NCBI GenBank assembly: GCA_026874595.1 | Contig: CM049313.1 | Location: 66,220,159 to 66,284,158 of the forward strand | DNA: 64,000 nt | Direction: 5' to 3' | Source: Sipunculus nudus | Taxonomy: Eukaryota > Annelida > Sipuncula > Golfingiida > Sipunculidae | Shown here: positions 22,215 through 33,399 of the stretch, one piece after another | How the letters are laid out: each line of letters starts with the position of its first letter | Numbering within the stretch: the stretch's first letter is position 1 | The notes under the pieces: model-generated | Told to the model about the DNA's origin: nothing | The model's database searches: none | The model's input: the letters and a program-made list of their open reading frames with translations, nothing else | Program-made: the position numbers and the translations under genes

Positions 22215-22815
22215 GTACCATGATTCATAACAATCCACCAGATGCTTCCTGAAAAATAAGCTTCTAAGTTTTATTCTATTATCAGCTCTGTGACCTTGAA
22301 AAGTAGGTCAAGGTCACCCATCTTCGAACTTGACCGAGATTTTGTCGATATACATCTTCACCAAAGAAATAAAATTCCTATTGTGAATCCTTTTAGAGAT
22401 ATCCCGCTCACAAGGCCAAAGTTGAAAAATCCAAGAAAAATTCATTAAAAATCAGAAATTGCAGGTGGCGCCACCAAACTTGTGAGGCAGTTACAGACCA
22501 TCACTCCCTATGATCATAGTAAGTTTTGTGAAAATCCATCAAATGGTTCCTGAGTAATAAGCATCTAAGTGTTTTTCTATAATCAGCTCTAAAATGTAGA
22601 AAAAATAGGTCAAGGTCACCCATCTTCGAACTTGACCGAGATTTTGTCGATATACATCTTTACTGAGGAAATAAAATTCTGATGATGAATCCTTTTCAAG
22701 ATATCCCGCTCACAAGGTATAAGTTAACGGACGCCGGACGGACGGACGGACGGACGGACGGACAGCTTGGGTGACGACAATAGCCCATCAGCCTAAGGGC
22801 TGAGGGCTAAAAAAG
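22215..22815 (+). mobile_element. pearl-like element: two core repeats, (GGAC)n, trailer
   Basis: Two tandem core units of about 300 bp (22215-22515 and 22516-22720) share AATAAGC-TCTAAGT, AATCAGCTCT, AGGTCAAGGTCACCCATCTT and GATATCCCGCTCACAAGG. They are followed by ACGGACGCCGGAC and a run of GGAC tetranucleotides (about 22734-22762), then the trailer CAGCTTGGGTGACGACAATAG...GGGCTGAGGGCTAAAAA. Core repeats plus ACGG-type microsatellite plus trailer is the architecture of pearl-type elements of bivalves, now usually grouped with Helentron-like non-autonomous elements. No coding capacity. Confidence 0.7.
22734..22762. repeat. (GGAC)n microsatellite
   Basis: Six to seven tandem GGAC units inside the pearl-like element. 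Confidence 0.95.
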
Positions 22816-24359
22816 GAAATCTTTCAAAATTGTATTATTTTGTCTTCTTGAAAGAAATATCCGAGCGTCTGGTGCTCAAAATCGGTAAGTTTTTATTAAA
22901 AATCAAAATAAAATTGTGTGATGCGGGGGATTATAAAATTGACTCGCGCGGTGCCTGAGAACGATACCTTCTATTTTTTTTTGTTTGCTTCATGCAGTGT
23001 CCTTTTTATCAATATATTTTTTTTCTGATAAAACATAGCTTCATGACATAACCATGAACTTTAGGTGACCCTAATCGCATATTCGTTCAAAGAATAAACA
23101 TGTGCAGAGCAGTTGCGAGCAACCGATCAAGTTACCGTTGGCAATGTAAACAGTCATTCACCTGACAAGCGCAACATTTGTTTAATTTGGGTGACTCTCC
23201 AATACTCTTTATCAGTACCCCTGTCCAAATGTTTTCCGGGCTAATTTTTATTAAAAAAATAAGAGAAAATCAAAATCAAATTTGTTTATGCTCGGACGTT
23301 ATGACGTTGCCTGATGATCCACCTTTTTTGGCGTTGAACGTATTACTTTAATAGATCTATGGATAATAAACTGAAGGGCATATCCTTATCCCTCCATAGG
23401 AGCGACCAACTGTGACATCAGAGTTTTTTTTTATACGATCAACGACTTAAGGCTTGTTACAGATACCAATTTTTTTCAGAATTTCTTCCATGATATTGTT
23501 CTTAACAAAACAACAATAATTCAGATACATGATAGTCACCGGCCAGTAACCATCCGCCTCAGTGATAGCTGTTAATAACTCAGTGATAACTTACAAGGTG
23601 TTTTCCTCCGATATGAATGTGCCAAGCTTGGAATTTAAAATCCCCTTTAAGCGACCGCTTGTTCATATTAAATAAAATCTGGCCATTTCAATTATTTTCT
23701 CACAAACACTTTTTCAACGAAATGATGGTACGAGTCAATAAATTCATAACCTTAACAAGGCTGGGTGAGACGCTTTCCCGAGTGAAATACCTTACTAGGA
23801 CCCTGTGCGGAATATGACTCGCACAGTAAAGCTCAGATTCCTTACCTGCGGAGGGCGGCATGTGGTATGCGGATGGCGTGTTGAGAAATTTCATATGTAT
23901 CAGTGCGGCAGTATGCATGTTTTCTCTTTGTCACTCCGGGATGCGGAACTGGCAAAAATCGCTACATGCAGCGATTCGTTTTGCCGGCTACGCATTACGC
24001 ATGCCGGATCCGCGCATTAGGAATCTCACATTATTCATTTAGTCAATAACGGTGTTATCCGCATTCGTGCATAAGAGTCTTAGCAAAACTCTATGTCAGT
24101 CAGAGAACAGGTATTAAATATGTAAATAAAAAGGAGTAGCGCTAGGATAGAGTACGATTGACGTATAATCATAGCAGGATATTTTAAATATGAACCATGT
24201 GACCTTATATTGTGCCGTAAGGTTAGCTTTTAAAAATCAACCATTAAGGAGATCTTACGCAAGCAGTAAATGGCAAAAGAAAACAAAAAGAAGAAAATGA
24301 ATTGTAATCGATGTTTTTGCACCAAAAAAAATTGTTTTGTTTTTTAATTTTTTATTTTT
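22816..24359. other. unassigned stretch
   Basis: No gene recognised. The region 23805-24025 is unusually GC-rich with several short palindromes (CGCTACATGCAGCG type) and may be an old mobile fragment, but no family is apparent. Confidence 0.4.
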
Positions 24360-24733
24360 GATTGAGGTAACCGCCGCCATTTTTTTAATGCTAAATTAAC
24401 TACTTATATATCCATCTGCAGAATTCAATTCCGGTTGCGGACTACGTGACCGGGCAGAACATACGCTTCCTCTCATTTTATATCCTGCGGTTAAACAGGC
24501 CTGGTGACTACTGAACCTGCGGGCCATGGTTGCGTAATCGTCCCTAATGCTGGGTCGTACCACCTTGGAACCCCCGAAAGGAACACTCGTTAGTGAGTGA
24601 AACACGGCTGCTGGGCACGGCCTACCCATTAAGCCTGCAGAGCGCTTCCCCTGGGTTGCGGCCGTCTCGGCTGAGATTCGAACTCACGATCTCTCGGCTT
24701 TGAATCGTGTGCTCTATCCCTGCGCCTGAGACA
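24360..24733 (-). mobile_element. tRNA-derived SINE, family A, longest copy
   Basis: Read on the minus strand: head CAGGCGCAGGGATAGAGCAC with A box, B box GTGAGTTCGAATCTCAG, body with CGACCCAGCATTAGGGACGA, GATATAAAATGAGAGGAAGC, CCCGGTCACGTAGTCCG, and end ATGGCGGCGGTTACCTCAAT followed by an A-rich tail. It aligns with the copies at 7109 and 46374. At about 374 bp it is the best reference copy here. Confidence 0.8.
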
Positions 24734-25784
24734 AAAAAATTGTTTTACCCAAATGTTTAATTAAACTTGGAAGCTCTGTGAAAAAGGGTCCTCTTTATGA
24801 AAAAAAATGTCATTTATTGAGTAAAAGATCGTGCAGTATATATAGTAATACAAATTCAACACGGCAGCTTTCTTTAGCAAATGTACGGTAATATGTTTAT
24901 TGACGCTACATTTACAGCCAGTTATTTTAATACAGTAAGTGTTATTAATGTCTTGAAGGTTTTTTAATGAAACTTTGTATTTGCTGACGAATACACTGAT
25001 CAAACAGAAAATGTTTCCCCCTTTTCTAAATCAGTGATGATATTGATGTCAGTTTTTTAATGTGATATCATAATGGCGTAGTAAGTGTCAGAAACAATTC
25101 CAGTCAATAAGACAAATGGCAGCCTTTGTATTCTCATTAAAAAGATTACATGATTATCTGGCTAGATAAAACGGTTTTATGTATGTCCTCTGTAAAAGCA
25201 AAGATTCCTCTGTAAGGCCCTTCCCGGGAACAGAACGGTGGTATTTAATCATAATAACAACTTTCCGTTCTTCAGAGATTCCATATGATTTTATATTCAC
25301 ATATAACAACAAAGAGTCAATCAACGACACCAACTTTCATGTAAAAGATTTATGTTAACTTGCCAAAAAGGGAAGAAATATTAAATAAAGATAAAATGAT
25401 GTTCATTGACACAACTAAACATCCACTTTAATTGACTATTTTATTCATAACTTGTAAAATAAAGACGGACAAGTGGTATTTTATTTCTTGTCTCTCAATG
25501 CCGCCCTCTTCCACGTGAGACGATTACATTTGCTCATTCATTCACATAAAAACTAACCTCTATTAAAGAAATAATGTACTTTTTCCAATTTTTGCGCACG
25601 GGAGGATTAGAAGTATAAGACCAAAAAATATTTATTTATAGTTACATTTGTGTATTTGTTATATAGACATGTATATACATATAAATTATGATAATGATAA
25701 TAATTATTATTATTTTAGTACTATTTTGTAAATTAATATAACTATTACAATTATTATTTCAACAGAAATACTTAAAATTAAAAT
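24734..25784. other. unassigned AT-rich stretch
   Basis: Nothing recognised. Confidence 0.4.
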
Positions 25785-25785
25785 G

Positions 25786-25878
<93 letters not shown>

Positions 25879-25880
25879 AT
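25785..25880. repeat. (AAT)n-(ATT)n self-complementary microsatellite
   Basis: About 45 bp of ATA/AAT trinucleotides switches at about 25831 into about 45 bp of ATT trinucleotides, producing a near-perfect inverted repeat able to form a long cruciform or hairpin. Frames through it are low-complexity artefacts. Confidence 0.95.
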
Positions 25881-26061
25881 GGTAACTAGATAGAAATTCC
25901 CATGCTTGAATAATGATGTATAATAATGATAAAAATAAAAATAACAAAAAATTACAATAATAACAATAAAATAATACTAATACGATTAATAGCCAAAAGA
26001 CTAAGAATACTAATACTACATCTACTACCATTATAACTACTAACTAATAATAATAATCACT

Positions 26062-26425
26062 AGAAATATGCATTCTCAGGATTGTAAGCCTCCACAATAT
26101 GGGGGGGGGGGGGAGAAATGATTCTCCTAAACCCATGTTTGCTTTCACTTATTCGGCCCGTATTCCCTGCTTCATTCGTGCATAAGTGACTGAACATCTG
26201 TGAATTTTCCATAATGACTTCCCTGGATCTGGATCCTGTACCGGATCCACACAAAAATCTGATCGATTTTTTCATTGGCTCCTTCCCGAAATTCCTGGAA
26301 ATTATCATAAGATTCCGTGAATGCGTGAGTTATGTTGTGAACAAAACGTTCACATATACACACCATCACACGTGCGCGAACTTGGATGAACGCATACCCT
26401 TCAGGCAGGGCCGTAAAAATAATAT
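26062..26425 (+). mobile_element. RTE-type LINE 3' tail or derived SINE
   Basis: Blocks in order: GCATTCTCAGGATTGTAAGCC, a G12 run, TATTCGGCCCGTATTCCCTG, TTCATTCGTGCATAAGTGA, GGATCTGGATCCTGTACCGG, AAAAATCTGATCGATTTTTT, GCGTGAGTTATGTTGTGAAC, an imperfect CA tract and an end GAACGCATACCCTTCAGGC. The copy at 51436-51775 has the same order. The GAGTTATGTTG...(AC)n...CTTC-GGC layout is typical of RTE-clade 3' UTRs. Confidence 0.6.
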
Positions 26426-26807
26426 CAACAATTATTATTATTATTATTATTAATATAATTATCATTTTTATTATCATTATTGTTTCTGCCTATCCATTAA
26501 TGGGGATATTTGTTTTTGCATTTTCTCCACCTATTCCTAGTTGGAGATATTTGTTTCCCATTATTATTCTTATTATTCTGCCACTTTTTTTGTCCAATTT
26601 TAATTGTATTTACCACGGATGAACCTTATTTTGGCCCATTTTCAGTGACATTGACCAAGTTTTCAAGGTCAGATTTTCACATTTGTAATGTCGATTTTCT
26701 TCTATAAACTTTACAGAAAAATGGATTAAAATCTCACTGTTATATACTGTTCAAGACATTTCTAAATTGGGGAAAATCTTTGAATTCACTCGTGCGGAAC
26801 ATTACAA

Positions 26808-26868
<61 letters not shown>

Positions 26869-27824
26869 CACGGACCTTTAGGCCTACGACTAAATTTGTT
26901 TTCTCAATATGACTTAGTCTAACGCAACAAATGTTTTTTTATTCATTTAACTCAGTTTTTGTAAATACAGTTAAAGGTCATAACATTATATACTCCGCTG
27001 TGCCTTTAAAAATACTTTGATTCGCTGATGTTTAATATTTACGATCAAGAAATACAGTACTTCCACATAAAGTAATATGTAAGTCCCCATTCCTAAATTC
27101 TCGCGATAAGTTTGTCCAGGGATTTAGTATAACCAATCTTTTCACTGTTTTTCCAATATTCTGACCTGATTATATAGCCTGGTATACCTGATATATCAAA
27201 CTGCGGAAAATTTATAGAAGTTATGTATATTTGATACCTACATAACCGTCAAACCTGTTCCCAATTGCCCAGGCCGTCTCTATCCCCCGACATTGCACAT
27301 GAAAGAGGACCCTGTTGATGTATTATGAGGAAGGACACGCTACTTAGTGAGGCGCTTTTCCGCCAAATAAACTGGCTCTTGGGGCTTATTTTTGTATACG
27401 TATATTGATCTCATAAATGCACTTTAGACCCATAGTTATATTTTTCAGGCCCTGTGGTGATCTTGTTTTCCATGTATGACTTTTTCCTGTCATGTATAAC
27501 GCATATAAATGATGAAAAGCTTGAGCACTGATCTCAAGTGCACATCTCAAGGGTATAGACGTGTCAGGAGCGGCGCCCCGACATTCCTTGGTGCACCACG
27601 AAAAATCCAAACGTATTAAATCTTCAAAACTATAAATCACTCCCCGACAGCTGACCTTGCCTCTTGGAATCAAGGTCATTATATAGAATCCTCAGGGAGA
27701 ATTCTCTGTTAAAGACTACTTGATCTGTGACTTATCAAATCGGTCATTCTACCCAAGAGGCAAAGTTGTCGTCAGCGTTTGTTTGAGCGTCTGATTGAAC
27801 TAAATGCTAAACTTGTCTGATAAA
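26426..27824. other. unassigned stretch with microsatellites
   Basis: (ATT)n at about 26429-26452 and (TA)n at about 26811-26866. A minus-strand 97-codon open frame at 27386-27679 has a fairly normal residue composition but no recognised domain and no convincing splice signals. Confidence 0.45.
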
Positions 27825-27980
27825 CTTGGAATGTGACATGGACTTGAGTTCCAAAGGACATGGACTTGAAGAAGGTGGATTTAATGGTCAAGGACTCTAT
27901 TTTGGACTTATACTCAAATGGCTTGGATACGGAGATGCACATTGAAACGGATAGTTTAGACTTGACTTAAACACTGTAGC
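27825..27980 (+). repeat. GACTTGG-type dispersed repeat
   Basis: ACATGGACTTGAGTTCCAAA, GGACATGGACTTGAAGAAGG and the end TTTAGACTTGACTTAAACAC parallel the stretch at 53970-54095 block by block, indicating a defined dispersed family and not random low complexity. Confidence 0.55.
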
Positions 27981-28140
27981 TAATAAAAAAAGAAACATGT
28001 TTATTTTACATGGATATATCACTAGTAAAATATTAAATGCAAAGCACACTGCAAAGCTCGGTTGGCGGCGTTCGGTAGTCTGTAGGGGTGGAAAAAATCA
28101 GACAAGCCGAAGAAAACCATCGATCTTGGACGTGCTAAGA

Positions 28141-28800
28141 ACAAAATATATAGGTTACAATGACCAAATTTCAGGTTTCCATGGATATAATCCCAAGAAT
28201 TCCCGGAAAGTTATGTTAGAATATTCTAGGCCTCACGAATACAATTTGTGCAATGTCTGACATTTTCAGTGCTCATATTCATATTTTGGCCAGTCGTTCT
28301 CATATTATAGGTCACCATGACATAGTTTTAGTTTCCGGGTATTTGCCCAGAACCGCCCTGGTTGTTGTATGATGATTCTAGGCCTAACATATACAATCTG
28401 TGTCCTGCCTGACAGTCTGGTTGCTCATAATCATATTTCTGGCCAGTTGTAAATAGAATAAAGGTCACCATGACCTAGTTACAGGTTTTCAAGAAGATTT
28501 GCCCAAAAACTCCCTGGTTGTTACATAAGTTGATTCTAGGCCTAGCGGATACAATTTGTGTGTTGAGTGACTATCTAGATGCTCATAATCATATTTTGGC
28601 AAGTTGTACTCAGAATATAGGTCACCATGACCTAGTTTCAGGTTTCTCGGGAGATTTGCCCAGAACCTCCTTGAATGATATTTAAGATAATTTTAGGCCA
28701 AACGGTTACCATTGGTGCCCTTATTAACGGACTGCCGGAGAGATGGCCGGACAACAGACAGTGATCGCTATACAGTGCAGATGACTTTCACTCAGATGAG
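28141..28800 (+). mobile_element. pearl-like element with four tandem core repeats carrying AGGTCA palindromes
   Basis: Four tandem units of about 150 bp, each with a variant of GGTCACCATGACCTAGTTTC, AGGTTT, GAGATTTGCCCAGAACCTCC, ATTCTAGGCCTAACGG, GATACAATTTGTG and GCTCATAATCATATTT. The array ends in CCCTTATTAACGGACTGCCG, GGCCGGACAACAGACAGTGA and trailer GATCGCTATACAGTGCAGAT...TCAGATGAG. The same units occur at 38950-39858 and 52977-53570. Perfect AGGTCACCATGACCT lies at 28462-28476 and 28619-28633, and a one-mismatch copy at 28309-28323. Confidence 0.7.
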
Positions 28801-28843
28801 AAATAAAACGTGTTTACTGTATTTTAAATAATGTGACGTCAAG

Positions 28844-29094
28844 TGTTACGGAACTTAATATCAACAGATCTCATAGTCGTGACGAACTAAATTTTGTCAT
28901 AGAGATAAAAAAAAATCAGATTCTGTAACACTAGGCAGCGTGAAAAGTCTAGGGGGAATGAATAAAGAAGTCAGTGTTTTTTCGTTAACAAATAATTATA
29001 ATTTTATTCTTAAAACAATCCTAACATTACAACACCCTAAATCAATACAATCCCACAGTAAAACAACAGTGCAACAGCAAATCAATACAATTGT
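28844..29094 (-). repeat. 3' part of a minus-strand LTR, split by the Gypsy insertion
   Basis: Read on the minus strand this ends TTCCGTAACA at 28844 and contains TTGTTAACGAAAAAACACTG, TTCATTCCCC, CACGCTGCCTAGTGTTACAG and GAGATCTGTTGATATTAAG, the distal third of the LTR family. The missing proximal part is at 36644-37275 on the same strand. The two flanks of the combined LTR read TCAAG (28839-28843) and TTAAG (37276-37280), a 5-bp duplication with one difference. Confidence 0.8.
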
Positions 29095-29864
29095 TGTTAC
29101 AGGTGCCCTTTTTATTGTGTGACAAGGGCGTGTCTTGCCGCGTATTGCATTCTCAGTTTAATCCGTACTGGTTGAACTCTCGTGTTCATGCTAGCTTTGG
29201 GCTTTCTCGCTTACGTATGAACCCTAATGTGTAGAGACACAACGATGTTTTTCTAGATGATTCCTGTAACGCGTGTTTACTGTGTGTCGTGTTGGATTCT
29301 TTAAACTGTTCGAGAAGTGGAAAATTCTCGGCTTGGGATGAGAAGTTATAAATAGGGGCTGTGTTATAAACCGAGAGAGAGGTTTAAGAATATTCCAGCG
29401 GACGCAGACGTGTGGGACCTATCCGATTATCCAGTAATTTCAGGGATTCTACTATTACTAACTCTATACAATTCAATGCTGTCTGCCTCAAGTTTACTTT
29501 CTGGATTGTTTCAAGAGCTTAACATTGGACTGTTATTCTCCGAGAGTATACATTAAAAGAACTTGCCGCTGTGGCGGTGATGGTATCCATGTACTGTGCA
29601 CTTTGTTTATTAGGCTGTGTGGTTATATTGATTTGATGATATACTGTTATTGTACTGTGTAATTCTATTGATTTAGTGTACTGTAATGTAAGGGTTGTTT
29701 TAAGGATAATTTATAGTTATTTGTTAACAAAAAAACACTGACCCCTGATTCATTCTCCTAAACATTACACGCTGCCTAGTGTTACAGAATCTGTTTTTTT
29801 ATCTCCATTACAAAATTTATGTTCATCACGCATAAGTGATCTGTTTATATTAGGTTCCGTAATA
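29095..29864 (+). repeat. 5' LTR
   Basis: Begins TGTTACAGGTGCCCTTTTTA and ends TTCCGTAATA, where the 3' LTR has TTCCGTAACA (terminal CA mutated to TA). It is 36 bp shorter than the 3' LTR mainly through an indel just after GTGACAAGGGCGTG. The divergence by eye (indels plus scattered substitutions) suggests an insertion that is not recent. Confidence 0.9.
29347..29354 (+). promoter_or_regulatory. TATA box of the LTR promoter
   Basis: TATAAATA in context AGTTATAAATAGGGG. The same element stands at 36121-36128 in the 3' LTR and at equivalent places in the related LTRs (about 17647 and about 36978, minus), so it is conserved across the family and probably defines the U3/R boundary region. Confidence 0.6.
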
Positions 29865-29870
29865 TAAAAT

Positions 29871-29888
29871 TCGGGGCTCGTCTGGGAG
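29871..29888 (+). other. primer binding site, tRNA-Pro-like
   Basis: TCGGGGCTCGTCTGGGAG lies 6 nt after the 5' LTR. It agrees at 15 of 18 positions with the complement of the 3' end of tRNA-Pro, the classical PBS-Pro of many retroelements. It would prime minus-strand DNA synthesis. Confidence 0.6.
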
Positions 29889-30028
29889 GCGTAATAGTTT
29901 TGAAAATTTATTAGGTTTGACCTAGTCACATTATTTTATCATACATTGTTTACAAGATTATATACTATTTACAATAAATCGTTAACAGGACACTCAGTGG
30001 TTTTTTGTTATTATTTTTACATCATAAC

Positions 30029-31281
30029 ATGGATGATTTCAAACCTGAGACATTTGTTGACGATCCCGACCTTGATCAACCTGAACAGATGACAAAGGAA
30101 CAGTTGTTGCGTTTGGGACAACACTTAGGGCTAAGTGTGAAAAAGCTTTGAGAAAGCCTGATAACGTTGCTAAAATCATGCAAGATCTAGTTAGCAAAGG
30201 TTTAATTGAAGAGAGTGAAGTTGAAACATCAAAAAATGACAGCCTTGCTATGAAATTAGAATTATAAAAGTTAGAAATGCACCATGAGTTCCAATAACAG
30301 TTGGAATAAGAAAAACAAACAGAGGAGAGGAAATAACATGAAAGGTTAGAAAGAGAAAGACTAGAAAAGAAAAAGAAATTGAATTAAAACGACTGGATTT
30401 AGAAAGACTTAAACTAGAACATAGTCTACGTGCTGCCCCAACTCACAGTTTTGATGTTACTAAACACATTAGACTTGCCCCACCTTTTCAAGAAAAAGAG
30501 GTTGATAAATATTTCCTACACTTTGAGAAGGTAGCTGAAAATTTAAAATGGCCTAAGGAAAATTGGAATATGCTGTTACAAAGTGTATTGACTGGCAAGG
30601 CCAGAGAAATGTATACAGAGCTTTCAGTAGAAGCTGCTGCTGACTATGTCCTGGTAAACGGTTAATCCTAAAAGGTTATGAGTTAGTTCCGAAGGCTTAC
30701 GGCCAGAAAATCAGAAATTGGGAAAAGCAGAAAAAAGAACAGACCTACGTCGAATTTGCTAGGAAAAAAAGAGCAGTTGTTTGATCGCTATTGTAGTTCT
30801 AAAAATGTAATGAAAGTTTATGAAAATTTGCGCCTTCTTGATGAGAAAACACTTGACATTGCTGCTCAGATAGCTAATGATTATTCATTGACACAAAATA
30901 TCCTTTACTAGCAAATCAAACCAGTCATTCACGAATAAGAATGTAAAACGGTATGGTCAAAAGAAGTTTACAGCGCAGTCACCGAGTACTAGTAGTCCTG
31001 ATAGTTCAACAAAGCCCATAGCTACACCTCAGTCCACATCCACTGTGTCTAAGTCCAACAAAGACCAGTCATTTTCAAGGAAAATCTGTAATTACTGCAA
31101 GAAGGAAGGTCATCTAATATCTGACTGCTGGAAACTTGCGAATAAACAAAATAGCAAACCATCTGGTTTTGTTTCAAAATCTATGCATAGCATAATACAA
31201 GAGCCAGGCCCTTTTCATGTAAATAAGGGGTACAACTCCTTTATTGACTCTGGTAAAGAGTTTGATTTTACGGAGGCCTAA
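30029..31281 (+). pseudogene. gag: gag remnant with SCAN-like capsid region and CCHC zinc knuckle
   Basis: Starts ATG GAT GAT TTC (MDDFKPETFVDDPDLDQPEQ, first 20 residues) and soon hits a stop and frame changes. A charged coiled-coil-like stretch (KEIELKRLDLERLKLEH region, about 30360-30420) precedes THSFDVTKHIRLAPPFQEKE, then DKYFLHFEKVAENLKWP and LLQSVLTGKAREMY, the SCAN/capsid-like segment typical of Gmr1-type gag. The last open piece, 31045-31281, carries CNYCKKEGHLISDC (31087-31128), a perfect C-x2-C-x4-H-x4-C nucleic-acid-binding knuckle. Several stops and frameshifts; the protein would have packaged element RNA. Confidence 0.75.
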
Positions 31282-31568
31282 GTGCTGTCTGAATCCAAAG
31301 AAGATTCCGTAGCTTGCGGGGTAAAAACCTCAGTTGATTCCTGCGAGGAATTTTATAAGGCTAGGTCCTTTTAAGACTCCTGCAAGGAGTATTCTCTGGA
31401 TAAGGCTAAGTCCTTTTATGACTCTTGCTAGAATATTTCAAATGAAGTCAGGTCCTCTTATGACAAACAGAAGTTTGTTTCTGCTGAAGAAAATTCCTCT
31501 GTTGACTCCCGTGAGGAGCTGATAATAAAAAGGATGAAGATTCCTTAAATGACTCTGAAAAAGAGTTT
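31246..31568 (+). repeat. degenerate coding repeats DSxxE(F/Y/L) between zinc knuckle and protease
   Basis: The motif recurs at 31246 (DSGKEF), 31336 (DSCEEF), 31375 (DSCKEY), 31420 (DSC then stop), 31504 (DSREEL) and 31551 (DSEKEF). The first five are in one frame despite three in-frame stops; the last is shifted. The DNA around GACTCCTGCAAGGAGT is itself a short palindrome. It looks like a spacer that grew by repeat expansion. Confidence 0.6.
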
Positions 31569-31960
31569 ATGACTGACAATGTCAATTTCAGTTCTTTTTT
31601 TTTTGTTTTGTATCACTTTCGGGTGATTTTTCAGACTCTACCCCTTTTAGAAGAGGTCTTTTTCTGTTGCACATGCACTTGTTTGTGGTGTGTTTTCGGA
31701 CAGGCACACTTCGGTTCCGCTTCACAGTATCCATTTAAAGCCAGATTTAATTTCTGAAAATATTAATTAAGAACTTCTTTACCCTTTAAGGGAATTCAGT
31801 TGCTGCTAGGCAATGATGTTGCGGGTGGCAGAGTACAGCCTGTACCAATAGTGACAGTAAAGCCGTCACTTGATTTGGACACTGATCCGGAAAGTCAGGA
31901 AATTCCTGGTTTGTATCCTTCATGTGCTGTTACTGGATCTATTTGCCAAGAAAAACACAC
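31569..31960 (+). pseudogene. retroviral-type aspartic protease remnant
   Basis: Only the C-terminal part is recognisable: GIQLLLGNDVAGGRVQPVPI at about 31790-31850 (the flap-distal LLGND motif) and the linker ESQEIPGLYPSCAVT that precedes integrase in this element type. The active-site D-T/S-G triad is not found upstream, where the sequence is rich in T and shifted. Non-functional. Confidence 0.5.
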
Positions 31961-32227
31961 ATTAGGATAATGGTCCAGATAATAACACTGTGGGAGTCAC
32001 TAGTAACTCGTCTAAGGACTCGCCCGTACAGGATGCAGTATTCTCAAGGTCAGAACTTATCGCGGAACAGCATGAGGACCCTGATATTTCATGATATCTG
32101 ATATGGACCCTGATGTTTCCCAGGGCAGTTTCTGAAGATGAACTGGCAGAGAACCCAGTTTGTTTCAATGTTAAAACGGAGTGCTTATGCGTAAATGGCG
32201 ACCATCTGATGTATGTGCTGATGATAA

Positions 32228-33330
32228 GTGGCCATCAAACATCAAATAGTAATGCCCAAAAGCTTTTGCAATGAAATTCTAAGCATGGCACATGAGACTC
32301 CTTTGTCTGGCCATTTAGGTATAAATAAAACTTATCAAAAAGTTAGTACTCACTTCTTTTGGCCTTACCTCAGAAAAGATGTTGTACATTATTGTAAATC
32401 GTGCCATACATGCCAGATGATAGGCAAGCCCAATCAGAAATCTCCTGAGGCCCCACTTAGGCCTATAACTGCTTTAGAGGAACCATTCAGTCGGATTTTT
32501 GTTGATTGTGTTGGACCACTGCCAAAAACAAAATCTGGACATGAATACTTGCTGATAATTAGGTGCGCATCTACCAGGTTCCCTGAGGCAATACCATTGC
32601 GCAAAATTAATGCTAAAAGTGATTTTAAAGCTCTGGCCAAGTTTTTTACAACTTTTGGATTACCAAAATCCGTCCGGTCTGACCAAGGGTCTAATTTTCT
32701 GGCTGGCGTATTCCAACAAGTTATGCTTGAGCTAGGTATAAAACAGATCAGCTCTTTGTCATACCATCCTGAAAGTCAGGGCGCCCCCGAGCGTTTTCAC
32801 CAGACATTAAAAAACAGGATCAGGACCTATTGCTATGACACACAGAAAGACTTGGATGACGGAATCCACTTATTGCTGTTTGCTGTCAGAGAATCCTTTT
32901 AAGAATCCTTAGGTTTCAGTCCCTTTGAACTGGTTTTTGGACATCCGTTCCCGGACCATTGAAACTGCTTGAAGAAAAAATCTTGTGTAAAAATCCTGAT
33001 TCTCTTAGTTTACTGCAGTGTGTCTCAGACTTTCGCACTAAACTACACAATGCTTGTGAGGTTGCAAAGTCAAATTTAAAATCTGCACAGAGTGAAATGA
33101 AAACAAAGTGTGACAAGCACAGTGTATGTAGGACGTTTGAACCGGGTGAAAAGGTCCTTGCCTTACTTCCCATCCCTGGCAGACCTCATCTCTGCAAGCT
33201 AGGCATTTTGGTCCATACATTGTTGACAAGAAAGTCAGTGATTTAAATTACATACTGTTAAAGTAGATACTGATTGTAAGTGTGATGTAGACATGCAGTG
33301 TGGTACAGTACCATTAAAATAATCAGACGT
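32228..33330 (+). pseudogene. integrase (zinc finger, DDE core, C-terminal GPY-like region), frameshifted
   Basis: The open segment 32228-32902 (224 codons) holds a HHCC zinc finger (H22, H29, C59, C62) and a complete catalytic triad D93, D152, E188 with the diagnostic 35-residue D-E spacing (VRSDQGSNF ... GAPERFHQ). After a stop and frame change the sequence continues as SLGFSPFELVFGH and then 32959-33246 with the C-terminal domain: FEPGEKVLALLPIPGRP, another shift, and GPYIVDKK-like residues (GPY motif). Role: insertion of the DNA copy into the genome. The core is the best preserved part of the element. It is followed, not preceded, by reverse transcriptase. Confidence 0.85.
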
Positions 33331-33399
33331 GCTTAACAACCTGGATGCCAAACTGTCTACCCTTACCGCACAATAACAACAATACCTCAAGAACCTGCT

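Noticed and set aside
22734-22762. Short regular repeats as a CRISPR or satellite array
   Set aside because: A four-base GGAC microsatellite at the fixed position expected within pearl-like elements; no spacers.
25759-26031. Minus-strand reading frame with poly-N/poly-Y
   Set aside because: Translation of the AAT/ATT microsatellite.
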